Of a stretch of 64,000 nt of DNA, positions 52,711 to 62,421 are shown piece after piece (within the stretch, counting starts at the first letter, position 1; every line of letters starts with the position of its first letter). The position numbers were made by a program, and so were the translations under genes. The stretch covers positions 1-64,000 of the forward strand of contig NZ_JBHSCZ010000005.1 in the NCBI RefSeq assembly GCF_042651465.1, in the 5' to 3' direction. This DNA is from Ferruginibacter yonginensis. Lineage in GTDB: Bacteria; Bacteroidota; Bacteroidia; Chitinophagales; Chitinophagaceae. The notes below the pieces were generated by a model. That model was not told where the DNA came from. It searched no databases and saw only the letters and a program-made list of their open reading frames with translations.

Positions 52711-53922
52711 TTAAGCTACTGCTTTACCAACCAAATCAGCTGCTTCGCTTAATAAAATAGCACTTTGTACTTTTAAGCCGCTTTCATCAATTAATTTTTT
52801 AGCTACATCAGCATTGGTACCTTGTAAACGTACAATAATAGGGATGTTGATATTACCAATACTTTGGTAAGCATCAATTACACCTTGTGCAACACGGTCG
52901 CAACGCACAATACCACCAAAAATATTAATTAAAATAGCTTTTACTTTAGGGTCTTTCATAATAATGCGGAAACCAGCTTCAACTGTTTGAGCATTTGCTG
53001 TACCACCTACATCTAAAAAGTTTGCAGGCTCACCACCACTTAATTTAATCATATCCATGGTAGCCATTGCTAAACCAGCACCATTTACCATACAACCCAC
53101 ATTACCATCTAACTTCACAAAGTTGAGGTTAAACTTACCTGCTTCAACTTCTGTTGGGTCTTCTTCTGATAAATCACGTAATGCAGCAACATCCGCATGG
53201 CGCATTAAGGCGTTATCATCAATATTCATTTTACAATCAACCGCAATAATTTTATCGTCGCTTGTTTTAAACAATGGGTTAATTTCTAACATACCACAAT
53301 CTAACCCAACATATGCATTGTACAAATTGGTTACAAACTTGGTACAGTTTTTAAAAGCCTCACCACTTAAACCTAAGTTGAATGCAATTTTACGAGCTTG
53401 AAAACCTTGTAAGCCACCACCTGGGTGTACCCACTCTTTAAATATTTTTTCAGGTGTATCATGTGCTACATCTTCAATGTTCATACCACCTTCGGTACTG
53501 TACATAATTACATTTTGCCCTTTGGTTCTATCTAACAAAATTGATAAATAAAATTCTTTAACAGGGTTTGGTCCTTCATAATACACATCTTGCGCTACTA
53601 ATACTTTGTTTACTACTTTACCAGCTTCACCCGTTTGAATGGTTACCAAAGTACCCCCAATTAAATTCGTTGCAATTTTCAACACATCTTCAGCACTTTT
53701 TGCAACGGCTACACCACGTTGGTCTTTACCAACAATACTGCCTTTACCACGGCCACCAGCATGAATTTGGGCTTTTACCACCGCAAACTTGCTACCATAT
53801 TGTGTGTTAATAAAACGATACGCTTCTTCAGCTTCTGCAGGTGTGTTACATGCAATGCCTTCTTGTACTGGAACGTTGTACTTTTTTAGTAATTCTTTCG
53901 CTTGGTATTCGTGAAGATTCAT
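52711..53922 (-). CDS. sucC: Succinate-CoA ligase (ADP-forming), beta subunit
   Basis: 403 residues from the ATG at 53922 (MNLHEYQAKELLKKYNVPV), the family's standard start; a longer in-frame extension of 21 residues is dismissed. ATP-grasp domain: VVKAQIHAGGRGKGSIV, ISIL-DRT (LDRTKGQN), LEINPL, VDCKMNIDDNA. C-terminal CoA-ligase domain: NFLDVGGTANAQTVEAGF and LINIFGGIVRCDRVAQGVI. Makes ATP from succinyl-CoA in the TCA cycle together with SucD, whose gene is not here. Confidence 0.95.
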   Translation of the reverse strand: MNLHEYQAKELLKKYNVPVQEGIACNTPAEAEEAYRFINTQYGSKFAVVKAQIHAGGRGKGSIVGKDQRGVAVAKSAEDVLKIATNLIGGTLVTIQTGEAGKVVNKVLVAQDVYYEGPNPVKEFYLSILLDRTKGQNVIMYSTEGGMNIEDVAHDTPEKIFKEWVHPGGGLQGFQARKIAFNLGLSGEAFKNCTKFVTNLYNAYVGLDCGMLEINPLFKTSDDKIIAVDCKMNIDDNALMRHADVAALRDLSEEDPTEVEAGKFNLNFVKLDGNVGCMVNGAGLAMATMDMIKLSGGEPANFLDVGGTANAQTVEAGFRIIMKDPKVKAILINIFGGIVRCDRVAQGVIDAYQSIGNINIPIIVRLQGTNADVAKKLIDESGLKVQSAILLSEAADLVGKAVA

Positions 53923-54155
53923 GGTTTGTAAAATTTGCTGCGAAGATATAGAAGATTCGTTAAAAAGTAAGTACATATCTAACAATCAATTATAACTAAA
54001 ATACCCTCCTTCATCTTGAAATTTATCTGTTGCTTAAACCGTAGAAATGAATGTTAAAAAGATGATGTCACATTTTATAAAGCCATGTAAAGACCGTATT
54101 TTTGCCCATTAAAAATTACACTCATTGTTGAGTGTTTACAAAACTATACATACAA

Positions 54156-54977
54156 ATGGCTGAAGTACTACAAAAAATAAACGAAGCAGTTGCTTTTATT
54201 CAAAATATTTATAGCCAAACGCCTGCAGTTGGTATTGTGTTGGGGAGCGGTTTAGGAAGTTTTACTGGTGAAATATCAGTGGAAAAAGAAATTGCCTACA
54301 GCGACATACCTCATTTTCCGGTAAGTACAGTAGAAGGGCATAGTGGTAAGCTAATTTTTGGCACGTTGGGTGGCAAAAAAGTAGTGGCAATGGCCGGTAG
54401 GTTTCATTATTACGAAGGCTATTCAACAGAAGAAGTGGTTTTCCCAATAAGGGTGATGAAATATTTAGGCATCAGTACTTTATTAATTAGCAATGCTGCT
54501 GGTGGTATGAACCTCGGTTTTAAAGTAGGCGATTTAATGATTATTAACGATCATATTAGTATGCTTACCATTAACCCTTTGTTAGGCAAAAATGAGCCAG
54601 CGTTTGGTACTCGTTTTCCTGATATGAGTGAGCCGTACAGAAAAGATTTAATTGATAAAGCTTTGGCTATTGCAAAAGCGGCTGCATACGATGTAAAAGT
54701 GGGGGTTTATGTGGGTGTAACCGGACCAACTTTTGAAACCCGAGCCGAATATAAAATGTTGCATATTTTAGGAGGCGATGCAGTAGGTATGAGTACGGTG
54801 CAAGAAGTTATTGCAGCGGTACACATGGGCTTACCGGTATTTGCTATGAGTGTGATAACAGATATTGGCATACGTGAAGAAGAAAATACCATTACCCACG
54901 AAGAAGTGTTACAAGCTGCTAAAGATGCTGAACCAAAATTGACGCATATTTTTAAAACATTGATTGAGCAGTTATAG
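54156..54977 (+). CDS. Purine nucleoside phosphorylase (trimeric, PNP/MTAP family)
   Basis: 273 residues from the ATG at 54156 (MAEVLQKINEAV); an ATG 24 bp upstream adds an improbable leader. GIVLGSGLGSF (phosphate), GHSGKLIFG, ISNAAGGMN, GPTFETRAEYKML (purine Glu) and GMSTVQEVIAA are the family blocks. Phosphorolysis of inosine or guanosine in salvage. The porin gene follows after 6 bp, so they may share a transcript. Confidence 0.93.
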   Translation: MAEVLQKINEAVAFIQNIYSQTPAVGIVLGSGLGSFTGEISVEKEIAYSDIPHFPVSTVEGHSGKLIFGTLGGKKVVAMAGRFHYYEGYSTEEVVFPIRVMKYLGISTLLISNAAGGMNLGFKVGDLMIINDHISMLTINPLLGKNEPAFGTRFPDMSEPYRKDLIDKALAIAKAAAYDVKVGVYVGVTGPTFETRAEYKMLHILGGDAVGMSTVQEVIAAVHMGLPVFAMSVITDIGIREEENTITHEEVLQAAKDAEPKLTHIFKTLIEQL

Positions 54978-54983
54978 CCCTAC

Positions 54984-57026
54984 ATGAAAAAAATACTGCT
55001 ATCATACTTGTTGATTGTTTGCACCGTAATGGCTTTTGGGCAATTGCCTGGTAGCCGTGTTGGCGATATTTTACGCAGCAGTGGCGCTACTCGTAGTCAA
55101 AATAACAGTAGAGGTTCAGATACTACGAAACGGAAAAACAACAACAAACTCGATACATTAGGTTTTGAGCGGAGAGATGATTTAAAAGACTCCATCAATA
55201 TTACTTATCGTTTTTTAGATTCTGTTCGTAATGTGCGTATTGACTCAAGCGTAAATAATTTTGATACATATTTTCCTATACCTACCCATTATCAATACTT
55301 AGGTAATAACGGTGCAGCGGCTTTTCCGTTGGTATTTAAGCCTTTTGCAAAAGAAGGTTGGGATGCTGGTTTTCATGCATATGATATTTATAAATTTAAA
55401 TTAAAAGAAACCAAGTTTTATAAAACTACGGGTCCGTTTTCCATGCTAGGCTATCAATTGGCTAGCGGTAAAGAGCAAATGATACAAGCGTTGCATACAC
55501 AAAGCCCAAGGCCAAATATGAATTTTGGTTTTGAGTATCGCTTAATAAGTGCACCGGGTTTTTTTGTAACCCAAAATACCAATCATAATAACGTTCGTTT
55601 ATTTGGTAATTATCAAGGTAAACGTAAACGTTATAATGGTGCTATCGTTGTAATTTCTAACGTTTTAAAAGGGGCTGAAAATGGTGGTATTGTAGATGAC
55701 GCATCGTTAAAAGACCCCAATAAAAAAGAACGGTTTAGTATTCCTGTAAATTTAGGTGGGGCGTTGCCTTATCAACCAAATCCGTTTCAGGCTTCGGTAA
55801 AAACGGGTAACATATATAAAGACAAAACTTTTTTTCTACGACAGAGTTATGACATTGGTAAACGAGATTCTATTGCCGTAAATGATTCCACTACGGAGTA
55901 TCTTTTTTATCCAAAATTAAGGTTACAGCATAGCCTTACCATCAACAGCCAATCGTATCAGTTTGTTGATGCCTTGGGTGATTCAACTTTGTATAAAAAT
56001 TGGTACAATATTACTTTTCCTACACCGGTTGATACGTTTGAGTTGATAGAAAAATGGCAATCTATCACCAACGATTTTTCATTATTACAATTTCCTGATA
56101 CCAAAAATGCTGCTCAGTTTTTTTTAGCAGGGGTAAGTTTACAAAACTTAAAAGCAACATTGCGTACCGGTAATTATTCTTTTTACAATATTATGTTGCA
56201 CGGCGAATACCGCAACCGTACCCGTAATAAATTGTGGGATGTGTTGTTGAAAGGTGCCTATTATGTAAATGGGTTAAATAGCGGCGATTATAATGTACAA
56301 GCCTATTTGGGCAGGTACCTTAATAAAAAATTGGGTGATGTTAAATTGTATTTTAATAATGTAAACCGTACACCATCTTTTATTTTTGATAACCGTTCAT
56401 CTTTCAATTTAGGTAATAACAATAATTATAAAAAAGAAAATATTACATCGTTCGGCGCCACAGCCACCAATCCTTATTTTACGGTTGGGTTTAATAACTA
56501 TCTGATTGCGAACTATGCCTATTTTAAAAATTATTATCAGAGTGAACAGTACAATAAGCCCATCAATATTTTACAAATAAATGCATCCAAAAAAATAAAG
56601 TTAAAAAAGAACTTTTATTATTATGCTGATGTAACCTTGCAACAAACCGATAATGCAGCACCTATAAAAGTACCTTTTGTTTTTACCAGAAGTAGAATAG
56701 CTTATGAAGGTAGCTTGTTTAAAAATTTAAAGTTGAGTACTGGTCTTGAAGTAAGGTATTACACACCCTATAAAGCCAATAATTATTCACCCGTTATTGG
56801 ACAGTTTACCCCTCAAGATACCCTTACCATTAAGAATAGACCAGATATTGCAGCTTTTTTACATTTTAGAATAAAAGGTTTTACAGGTTTTTTAAGAGCT
56901 GAAAACTTGAACACAGCTAGTTTTGAAAACGGGTTTGGTTTCATTAACAACAATTTTGCAGCACCCCATTATGCAACACAAGGCTTAATTATTCGTTTTG
57001 GAATACGTTGGTGGTTTGTAAATTAA
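54984..57026 (+). CDS. Putative outer-membrane porin
   Basis: 680 residues; signal peptide ending MAFGQ. After a charged linker (SSGATRSQNNSRGSDTTKRK) the protein is a long beta-barrel with alternating strands; it ends GLIIRFGIRWWFVN. The pattern (NLNTASFENGFGF in the penultimate strand) fits the Bacteroidota putative porin family. It probably lets small solutes cross. Converges with the AlkA-like gene with a 4-bp overlap. Confidence 0.85.
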   Translation: MKKILLSYLLIVCTVMAFGQLPGSRVGDILRSSGATRSQNNSRGSDTTKRKNNNKLDTLGFERRDDLKDSINITYRFLDSVRNVRIDSSVNNFDTYFPIPTHYQYLGNNGAAAFPLVFKPFAKEGWDAGFHAYDIYKFKLKETKFYKTTGPFSMLGYQLASGKEQMIQALHTQSPRPNMNFGFEYRLISAPGFFVTQNTNHNNVRLFGNYQGKRKRYNGAIVVISNVLKGAENGGIVDDASLKDPNKKERFSIPVNLGGALPYQPNPFQASVKTGNIYKDKTFFLRQSYDIGKRDSIAVNDSTTEYLFYPKLRLQHSLTINSQSYQFVDALGDSTLYKNWYNITFPTPVDTFELIEKWQSITNDFSLLQFPDTKNAAQFFLAGVSLQNLKATLRTGNYSFYNIMLHGEYRNRTRNKLWDVLLKGAYYVNGLNSGDYNVQAYLGRYLNKKLGDVKLYFNNVNRTPSFIFDNRSSFNLGNNNNYKKENITSFGATATNPYFTVGFNNYLIANYAYFKNYYQSEQYNKPINILQINASKKIKLKKNFYYYADVTLQQTDNAAPIKVPFVFTRSRIAYEGSLFKNLKLSTGLEVRYYTPYKANNYSPVIGQFTPQDTLTIKNRPDIAAFLHFRIKGFTGFLRAENLNTASFENGFGFINNNFAAPHYATQGLIIRFGIRWWFVN

Positions 57027-57625
57027 TACACTACTTTTCTGTTTCGTTTGCTTAAATAATGGTGCCATAATAACACTGTAGCCACACTTCTATAGGGTTG
57101 CCATTGTTGTGTAAGCTGTTGCATACCATCAGTATCATGAATATCCCATAGCTCTTTAATAGTATTCACCACCGCAATATCGCCTAACGGCATAATATCA
57201 GGATGTTGTAAACAAAATATAAGGTAGATGTCGATCGTCCAGTTACCAATACCTTTTATTTTTATTAATTGTTTCCTAATTTCAACGGGGTCGTATTGAT
57301 GTAGTTCATCAAGCACAACCTCTTTTTTAATAATTGCGGTGGCCAGTGCTTTTAAATAAGTTCGTTTTTGCCTACTAATACCAACGCTCCTCAGTTCATC
57401 ATCACTTGTAGCTATTATATTTGATGGTGTTATATTTTTAATAGAAAGTTGTAATTTTTGAAAAGTCGCTTTAGCACTATCAATAGAAACTTGTTGTTCT
57501 AAAATAAGTAGCACAAGCGTTTTAAAGCCCGGTGGCCGCAGTGGCATAGTAGGCACACCATACGTTTTAATGATGGTACTAAATTTGGCGTCTTTTTTTT
57601 GCAAGTAAGTGATGGCTTTTTTCAA
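57023..57625 (-). CDS. DNA-3-methyladenine glycosylase, AlkA-like
   Basis: 200 residues, TTG start (no ATG nearby in frame). HhH-GPD fold: LILEQQVSIDSAKATF, the helix-hairpin-helix LIKIKGIGNWTIDIYLIF, and the catalytic Asp in MPLGDIAVVNTI. Lacks the N-terminal AlkA domain, as in short bacterial glycosylases. Removes alkylated bases in base-excision repair. Confidence 0.88.
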   Translation of the reverse strand: MKKAITYLQKKDAKFSTIIKTYGVPTMPLRPPGFKTLVLLILEQQVSIDSAKATFQKLQLSIKNITPSNIIATSDDELRSVGISRQKRTYLKALATAIIKKEVVLDELHQYDPVEIRKQLIKIKGIGNWTIDIYLIFCLQHPDIMPLGDIAVVNTIKELWDIHDTDGMQQLTQQWQPYRSVATVLLWHHYLSKRNRKVVY

Positions 57626-57657
57626 TAGATGAAGTTTATTGATAAGTCAACTTACAA

Positions 57658-57683
57658 AAATGCCCCGAAAAATCAGGGCATTT
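57658..57683 (-). terminator. Terminator of the DUF3050 gene
   Basis: AAATGCCC and GGGCATTT with a 10-nt loop, then a T-tract on the minus strand. Confidence 0.75.
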
Positions 57684-57696
57684 AGAAGTTTTTATT

Positions 57697-58497
57697 TTAT
57701 GCTGTAACAGCTGTTTGTACTTTATTTTTAGCAGTGATGGCTTCATAAATACCATCCCACAATTTAATGCGGTTTTGTAATGATAGTAGGGTAGCGGCTT
57801 CAGCTTCTGCCCAATAGGTTTCATTGTCGCCACATAAATTGGCCGTCATTTCTAAAGCTAAATGGCTGTGGTGATCACCATCTACTTCAATATGTCTTTC
57901 TAAATAATATTTAAATGTAGCAATACTTTCAGGTATGCGTTGGTAAATATCGTTCACCATTGAAATAAACATACCCGGTATTAAATCTTCTCTACCAAAA
58001 GTAAAAATGGCACTTTGTAAATAAGCTTTGTTACTATTAATAATATCAAATGTAAAATTTACAAAACTACGAGCAGCGGCAGGCGTTTGGGCAACCTCAA
58101 ATGCTGCTGTTAGGTTATGGCCATTGCGTAAAGCATTAATAAATTGGTGCATTTCTGTACTATCGGCACCAGCTTGTTGCATCGCATCTAAATACAATTC
58201 AAAATGGCTTTTGCGAACGCCGTTCATATCAACATCACTTTCTTCACCTACTACAATTTCATTGATTAAAAAACGAGTATCTGCACTGCCTACCGGAAAC
58301 CAAGGTACATTGGTGCAGGTTAAATTATTTTGTAGTGTTTTGAGTAGACTCATAAAATCCCACACGGCATATACATGGTATTGCATAAAAATATTAAGGT
58401 CTTCAATATCTTTTATGAGTGAATATACTTTGTGATTAATGATTTGTTCACGTAGCGGCTCTGCAGCTAATTTAATTTTCTCAATATGCTTGTTCAT
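57697..58497 (-). CDS. DUF3050 (heme-oxygenase-like fold) protein
   Basis: 266 residues, all-helical. EDLNIFMQYHVYAVWDFMSLLKTLQ, NEIVVGEESDVDMNG, SHFELYLDAMQQAG and YYLERHIEVDGDHHSHLA with conserved His, Glu and Asp match DUF3050, related to the diiron/heme-oxygenase-like oxidases. Reaction unknown. Has its own promoter and terminator. Confidence 0.9.
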   Translation of the reverse strand: MNKHIEKIKLAAEPLREQIINHKVYSLIKDIEDLNIFMQYHVYAVWDFMSLLKTLQNNLTCTNVPWFPVGSADTRFLINEIVVGEESDVDMNGVRKSHFELYLDAMQQAGADSTEMHQFINALRNGHNLTAAFEVAQTPAAARSFVNFTFDIINSNKAYLQSAIFTFGREDLIPGMFISMVNDIYQRIPESIATFKYYLERHIEVDGDHHSHLALEMTANLCGDNETYWAEAEAATLLSLQNRIKLWDGIYEAITAKNKVQTAVTA

Positions 58498-58519
58498 AAC
58501 ACGTTGTTATTTAATAATG

Positions 58520-58527
58520 CAAAAATA
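58520..58527 (-). promoter_or_regulatory. -7 promoter box (TATTTTTG)
   Basis: Exact TAnnTTTG on the minus strand, 23 bp before the DUF3050 ATG. Confidence 0.55.
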
Positions 58528-58593
58528 AATACTAACCATTATTAGTTGTTGCTACATACGGAACTTAGGCTTGTATTGTTTTATGACGGGCAC

Positions 58594-58625
58594 AAAAAAA
58601 GCAACTATTGAATAGTTGCTTTTTT
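58594..58625 (-). terminator. Terminator of the YceI gene
   Basis: AAGCAACTAT and ATAGTTGCTT with a 3-nt loop and flanking A/T tracts, 18 bp past the YceI stop. Confidence 0.85.
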
Positions 58626-58642
58626 AAAATGATGCGTATAGC

Positions 58643-59179
58643 TTATTTAAAATCTGCTGCTACAGTAATTTTAGTATTGTTATCTAACTTACCACCTGCG
58701 TTGCTAAGTTTGTAAGCATCTAATTTTATTTCGAATTTTGATGAAGTAGCGATACCATCTTTACCAACAACTATTGTAGCTGTAGTTTTTACAGGGTTGG
58801 TAACACCATGTATTGATAAATCGCCTTCAACATTAGCAGTGTAAGTGCCATTTTTATCAAATTTTACATCAGCTAAATTGGTGATTTTACCTGTAAAAGT
58901 TGCTGTAGGAAATTGCTCAGAATCTAACCAACGTGGGCTGTTAAAATGCTGTTGCATTGTTGGGTTGCTAAAGTTGAAACCTTTAATTTGGCTTTCAAAA
59001 GCTACGGTTCCTTTTTTAGTATCTATCGCAGCTACAGAAGTTTTGTTTTCCGCTTTAGGAAAAGCATCTGCTGGTGTAGTAGCATCAAAAGTAATGGTTG
59101 CTGATGAAGTGGTTTTCTTTTGTGCAAATAAACTAGTAGCTGTTAAAGCGATTGCAGCAATTAAGAGTGTTTTTTTCAT
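58643..59179 (-). CDS. YceI family periplasmic protein
   Basis: 178 residues from the ATG at 59179, which starts the signal peptide (MKKTLLIAAIAL...LFAQ); the frame extends 17 codons further but overlaps the OB-fold gene. Lipocalin-like YceI blocks: FESQIKGFNFSNPTMQQHFNSPRWLDSEQFPTATFTG and VEGDLSIHGVTNPVKTTATI. Binds isoprenoid or lipid. It follows the OB-fold gene by 32 bp. Confidence 0.9.
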   Translation of the reverse strand: MKKTLLIAAIALTATSLFAQKKTTSSATITFDATTPADAFPKAENKTSVAAIDTKKGTVAFESQIKGFNFSNPTMQQHFNSPRWLDSEQFPTATFTGKITNLADVKFDKNGTYTANVEGDLSIHGVTNPVKTTATIVVGKDGIATSSKFEIKLDAYKLSNAGGKLDNNTKITVAADFK

Positions 59180-59211
59180 TTTGTTGTGTTGTTTTATTTT
59201 GATTATAGTTT

Positions 59212-59667
59212 TTATTTGTTGAGTGAACATCTTTTTAAACCTATGTAAACCGTTTCTAGAATGGCACTAAATGTACCGCCATTGCATGAACCTTTAATAG
59301 ATACTTGATCACCTTCTTTCAACTTTTTTACATCAGCAATATCTTTTTGCTGAAAAGCGAATATAATATAAGCGCCTGTACTATCTTCCATTTTAACATT
59401 TAAAGTAGTATCTGCCTGCTCAATGCTGGTTATAGGGCCATTTACTGTAATAATTTGTTCGCTGTATTTTTTATTGGCAGCCGCTGTATTGGCGGTAAAT
59501 TCTTTAATAAGTTCGCTAGAAGTTACTGTATATGCAGCTTTAATAGTAGCGGTATCATCAAACTTTTTGGTTAAAATATACCAAGCAGCACCACCTCCAA
59601 TGGCTAATAATATAACCCCTGCTATTAATATTTTTTTGACAATTGATTTTTTATTAGACATATACAT
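59212..59667 (-). CDS. Membrane-anchored OB-fold (tRNA_anti-like) protein
   Basis: 151 residues; ATG at 59667, alternative at 59661. TM segment at about 12-32 (ILIAGVILLAIGGGAAWYI). The periplasmic part has the OB-fold of the tRNA_anti-like family (YSEQIITVNGPITSIEQADTTLNVKMED, VSIKGSCNGG) and ends in ETVYIGLKRCSLNK. Function unknown; perfect -7 box upstream. Confidence 0.8.
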   Translation of the reverse strand: MYMSNKKSIVKKILIAGVILLAIGGGAAWYILTKKFDDTATIKAAYTVTSSELIKEFTANTAAANKKYSEQIITVNGPITSIEQADTTLNVKMEDSTGAYIIFAFQQKDIADVKKLKEGDQVSIKGSCNGGTFSAILETVYIGLKRCSLNK

Positions 59668-59680
59668 TTTTTTATAAATT

Positions 59681-59688
59681 CAAATATA
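59681..59688 (-). promoter_or_regulatory. -7 promoter box (TATATTTG)
   Basis: Exact TAnnTTTG on the minus strand, 14 bp before the ATG of the OB-fold gene, likely driving it and YceI. Confidence 0.5.
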
Positions 59689-59736
59689 CGATGTTTAAAC
59701 ATTGAATTTTAAGTAAACTCAAAAAAGTTTAACAAT

Positions 59737-61428
59737 TTAATATCCCCTTACATCATCATCGCCTCTTTTATCAGCCACTGCATGAACTGTTTTTTGTTTA
59801 TTATCTATTACAATTAACTCTGTTCTACCTATGTTGCCTCTTACAGTTACAGTATATCCCATTTTTGTAAGGTTATTAATGGTTGTTTGAGGATAATCAT
59901 TTTCAACATAAACAACATCTGGCAACCATTGGTGATGAAATTTAGGTTGATTTACCGCATTTTGAGGGCTCAATTTATAATCAATTACATTAACAATTGT
60001 TTGAAAAACACTGGTGGGTATGGTTGTACCGCCGGGTGTACCTACTACCATAAAGGGTTGGTTATTTTTTAATACAATTGTTGGGGTCATGCTACTCAAC
60101 ATCCGTTTACCCGGCGCAATGGCATTTTTATCGTTACCAATAGCACCATACATATTGGGTACGCCAGGTTTTACGCTAAAATCATCCATTTCGTTGTTCA
60201 TGATAAAGCCAGCGCCATCAATAATGGTTTTGCTGCCAAAATGATCATTTAAAGTAGTGGTAACCGCAACGGCATTACCTGCAGCATCAATGATACTTAT
60301 GTGAGTCGTTTGTTCACTCTCTTTAATAATGCCAGCGGTTGTATTGCTACTTTTACCGGGCTTTCCTTCGGTATAATTGGCTATTCTTTTTTTAAGATAA
60401 CCATCGCTTACCAATGTGGTTACGGGTACTTTTACAAAATCAGGGTCACCTAAATATTCGGCTCTATCTGCAAATGCCAATCTTTCTGCCTCTGTAATTA
60501 GTTGTACACTTGCAGTACTTTGAAAAGGTTTACTAGCAAGGTTTTTAAGGGCAGTCATTTTAAGTAGTTGCTGTAAAATAATACCACCGCTACTTGGTAA
60601 AGGCATCGTAACAATGTCATAACCTTTGTAACCAAATTTCATAACAACTCTTTTCTTTACAGTATAATTTTTTAAATCGCTTAGCGAAATAATACCATTG
60701 TTTTTTTGCATAGCGTTGACAATCATTGTGGCTGTAGTACCCTCATAAAATCCTTTTAAACCGAAATCGCTGATGCGTTGTAATGTAGCTGCTAATTGTG
60801 GTTGTATGAGCGTATCACCAGCTTTCCAAGCAATAGCTTTTACAAATGCTACGGGTTGTTTATTATTTTTTTCAAACACGGCTTTGCTATTATTAAAATC
60901 TGCCGCTTGTGCAGCTGTAACTGCAAAGCCCTCTTTTGCCAATTTAATAGCAGGGGCAATTAGTGTGGTAAATGGTAATTTGGCATAGGGTAAGGTGGCA
61001 AATAAACCAGCAACTGTACCGGGTACACCACTGGCTAAATGGCCTTGCATACTTAACAATGTTATTGGGTTGCCTTTATCGTCAAGGTACATATCTTTAT
61101 TTGCGCTGGCAGGGGCTACTTCTCTATAATCCAATGCAATGTTTTCACCTTTTGCGGTGTGTGCTACTAAAAAGCCGCCACCACCAATGTTACCAGCACC
61201 CGGGTATACCACTGCAAGTGCAAGTTGCGTTGCAATGGCCGCATCAAATGCATTACCGCCTAATTGAAGCATTTGTACACCAGCATCGCTGGCCAGTGCA
61301 TGTGCACTTACTACTATATTTTTTTGATCATCACTTAATTTAATGTTGTTGTAATTATAAGGATTTAGCTGCGCTGTTGCTTGGTTTACTGTGATGGCAA
61401 CAAAAATTATTGTATAAAAAAAACGCAT
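59737..61428 (-). CDS. ggt: Gamma-glutamyltransferase
   Basis: 563 residues from the ATG at 61428 (MRFFYTIIFVAI, signal peptide ending ATAQ). Large-subunit blocks: LGGNAFDAAIATQLALAVVYPG and GGGFLVAH. The autoprocessing site is before Thr in EQTTHISIIDAAGNAVAVTTTLN; the small subunit continues with PLPSSGGIILQQL (large-subunit end) and LSSMTPTIVLKNNQPFMVVGTPGG. Splits glutathione and other gamma-glutamyl compounds in the periplasm. Monocistronic. Confidence 0.95.
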   Translation of the reverse strand: MRFFYTIIFVAITVNQATAQLNPYNYNNIKLSDDQKNIVVSAHALASDAGVQMLQLGGNAFDAAIATQLALAVVYPGAGNIGGGGFLVAHTAKGENIALDYREVAPASANKDMYLDDKGNPITLLSMQGHLASGVPGTVAGLFATLPYAKLPFTTLIAPAIKLAKEGFAVTAAQAADFNNSKAVFEKNNKQPVAFVKAIAWKAGDTLIQPQLAATLQRISDFGLKGFYEGTTATMIVNAMQKNNGIISLSDLKNYTVKKRVVMKFGYKGYDIVTMPLPSSGGIILQQLLKMTALKNLASKPFQSTASVQLITEAERLAFADRAEYLGDPDFVKVPVTTLVSDGYLKKRIANYTEGKPGKSSNTTAGIIKESEQTTHISIIDAAGNAVAVTTTLNDHFGSKTIIDGAGFIMNNEMDDFSVKPGVPNMYGAIGNDKNAIAPGKRMLSSMTPTIVLKNNQPFMVVGTPGGTTIPTSVFQTIVNVIDYKLSPQNAVNQPKFHHQWLPDVVYVENDYPQTTINNLTKMGYTVTVRGNIGRTELIVIDNKQKTVHAVADKRGDDDVRGY

Positions 61429-61543
61429 GGTATTTTTTTGATTAAATAGTAGCAATTGAAATACAATGTAGTAATGTTTGATAAAGTTAAATGAATACCT
61501 AAGTATTTAAAATTTAAAAGTGTACACTACGGTTGCGTTTTTG

Positions 61544-61551
61544 TATTTTTG
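61544..61551 (+). promoter_or_regulatory. -7 promoter box of ssrA (TATTTTTG)
   Basis: Exact TAnnTTTG placed 12 bp before the mature tmRNA 5' end, the expected distance for transcription starting just upstream of the acceptor stem. Confidence 0.65.
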
Positions 61552-61563
61552 CAAAGTTGTTAT

Positions 61564-61932
61564 GGGGCCGTTTTGGTTTTGACAGCATAGATCTTTGTAG
61601 GTGTAAGCATGTAGTGCGTTGCGTAATTAGCACTTTAATATGAATACGAAAACTTTAAATGGCAATACACAGTATGCCATGGCTGCTTAATCGATAGATT
61701 AGCACCATTAGGGCCGCCGAGCAGGCTTTGCTACTGCCACGTTCCGCCGCCGACTCAAAAAAGAAATAGCACGCTGCAATAGAATGATATGACTATTGCC
61801 TAAGACTATTGATCTAAGGATACCATTGGTTTGTTTTGCCCCGGTGTTATCTCGAAAAGTAATGCAAAAATAAACATGTAGAAAGCTTACGGCGAATATG
61901 TTTGGACACCGGTTCGAGTCCGGTCGGCTCCA
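61564..61932 (+). ncRNA. ssrA: Transfer-messenger RNA (tmRNA)
   Basis: 369 nt. The 5' GGGGCCG pairs with the 3' CGGCTCC acceptor end; the T arm CACCGGTTCGAGTCCGGT is tRNA-like and the 5' half has GACAGCA. The tag reading frame at 61661-61690 encodes GNTQYAMAA then TAA, the Bacteroidota GxxxYAxAA type with Ala-Ala end for ClpXP. Rescues stalled ribosomes with SmpB, which is not in the window. Confidence 0.95.
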
Positions 61933-61949
61933 CTCTTAAAATGTACAGC

Positions 61950-61988
61950 ACCGTTATCACTTATTGTGGTAACGGTTTTTTTATTTTT
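61950..61988 (+). terminator. Terminator of ssrA
   Basis: ACCGTTATCAC and GTGGTAACGGT with a 5-nt loop and a T-run, 18 bp after the mature end. Confidence 0.88.
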
Positions 61989-62096
61989 TATGCTGCCGTT
62001 TTTACAACTATACTTACCTACTTACGCTGAGATGTTGTTGATAGCTTTTACATAGCTGTATTAAAGCTTTATCAAAGCTGGTATTTTATTTTCGCA

Positions 62097-62125
62097 GCAA
62101 CGTCTCGGCCTTTGCCGGACGTTGC
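62097..62125. repeat. Hairpin repeat, copy 1 of 3
   Basis: GCAACGTC, inner GGC..GCC, GACGTTGC. Same hairpin core as copies 2 and 3; surrounded by AT-rich sequence. Confidence 0.75.
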
Positions 62126-62210
62126 GTAAGTATACGCTCAATACTTTTGTAAATACAACCAAAGCTATTTATAAAATTGAATCAAATATTCTTAGTTTTA
62201 ACAATGCTTC

Positions 62211-62255
62211 ATTCTTACGCAACGTCTCGGCTCATGCCGGACGTTGCGTAAGAAT
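62211..62255. repeat. Hairpin repeat, copy 2 of 3 (longest arms)
   Basis: 16-bp perfect arms ATTCTTACGCAACGTC / GACGTTGCGTAAGAAT, inner GGC/GCC and a 4-nt loop. It is followed immediately by the second hairpin type. Confidence 0.8.
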
Positions 62256-62279
62256 AGGTTGGTGTAGACACCAACCTAT
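62254..62279. repeat. Second hairpin type, copy 1
   Basis: ATAGGTTGGTGT / ACACCAACCTAT, a 26-bp near-perfect palindrome adjoining the first hairpin type. A degenerate second copy lies at 62422-62445. Confidence 0.75.
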
Positions 62280-62386
62280 AAGAAAAATTTTATTAAATAG
62301 GTGATGATGGCTTTTATAAAATAGAAAATGTAGTTGAAATGAAAGACAAGGTTTTCGTTTTTTAAGAAGTTAATGGAGATATTGAC

Positions 62387-62415
62387 GCAACGTCCTGCAA
62401 GGGCAGAGACGTTGC
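62387..62415. repeat. Hairpin repeat, copy 3 of 3
   Basis: GCAACGTC, TGC..GCA, GACGTTGC: the inner stem changes from GGC/GCC to TGC/GCA with pairing kept. Followed 6 bp later by the degenerate second hairpin. Confidence 0.75.
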
Positions 62416-62421
62416 AGCGAA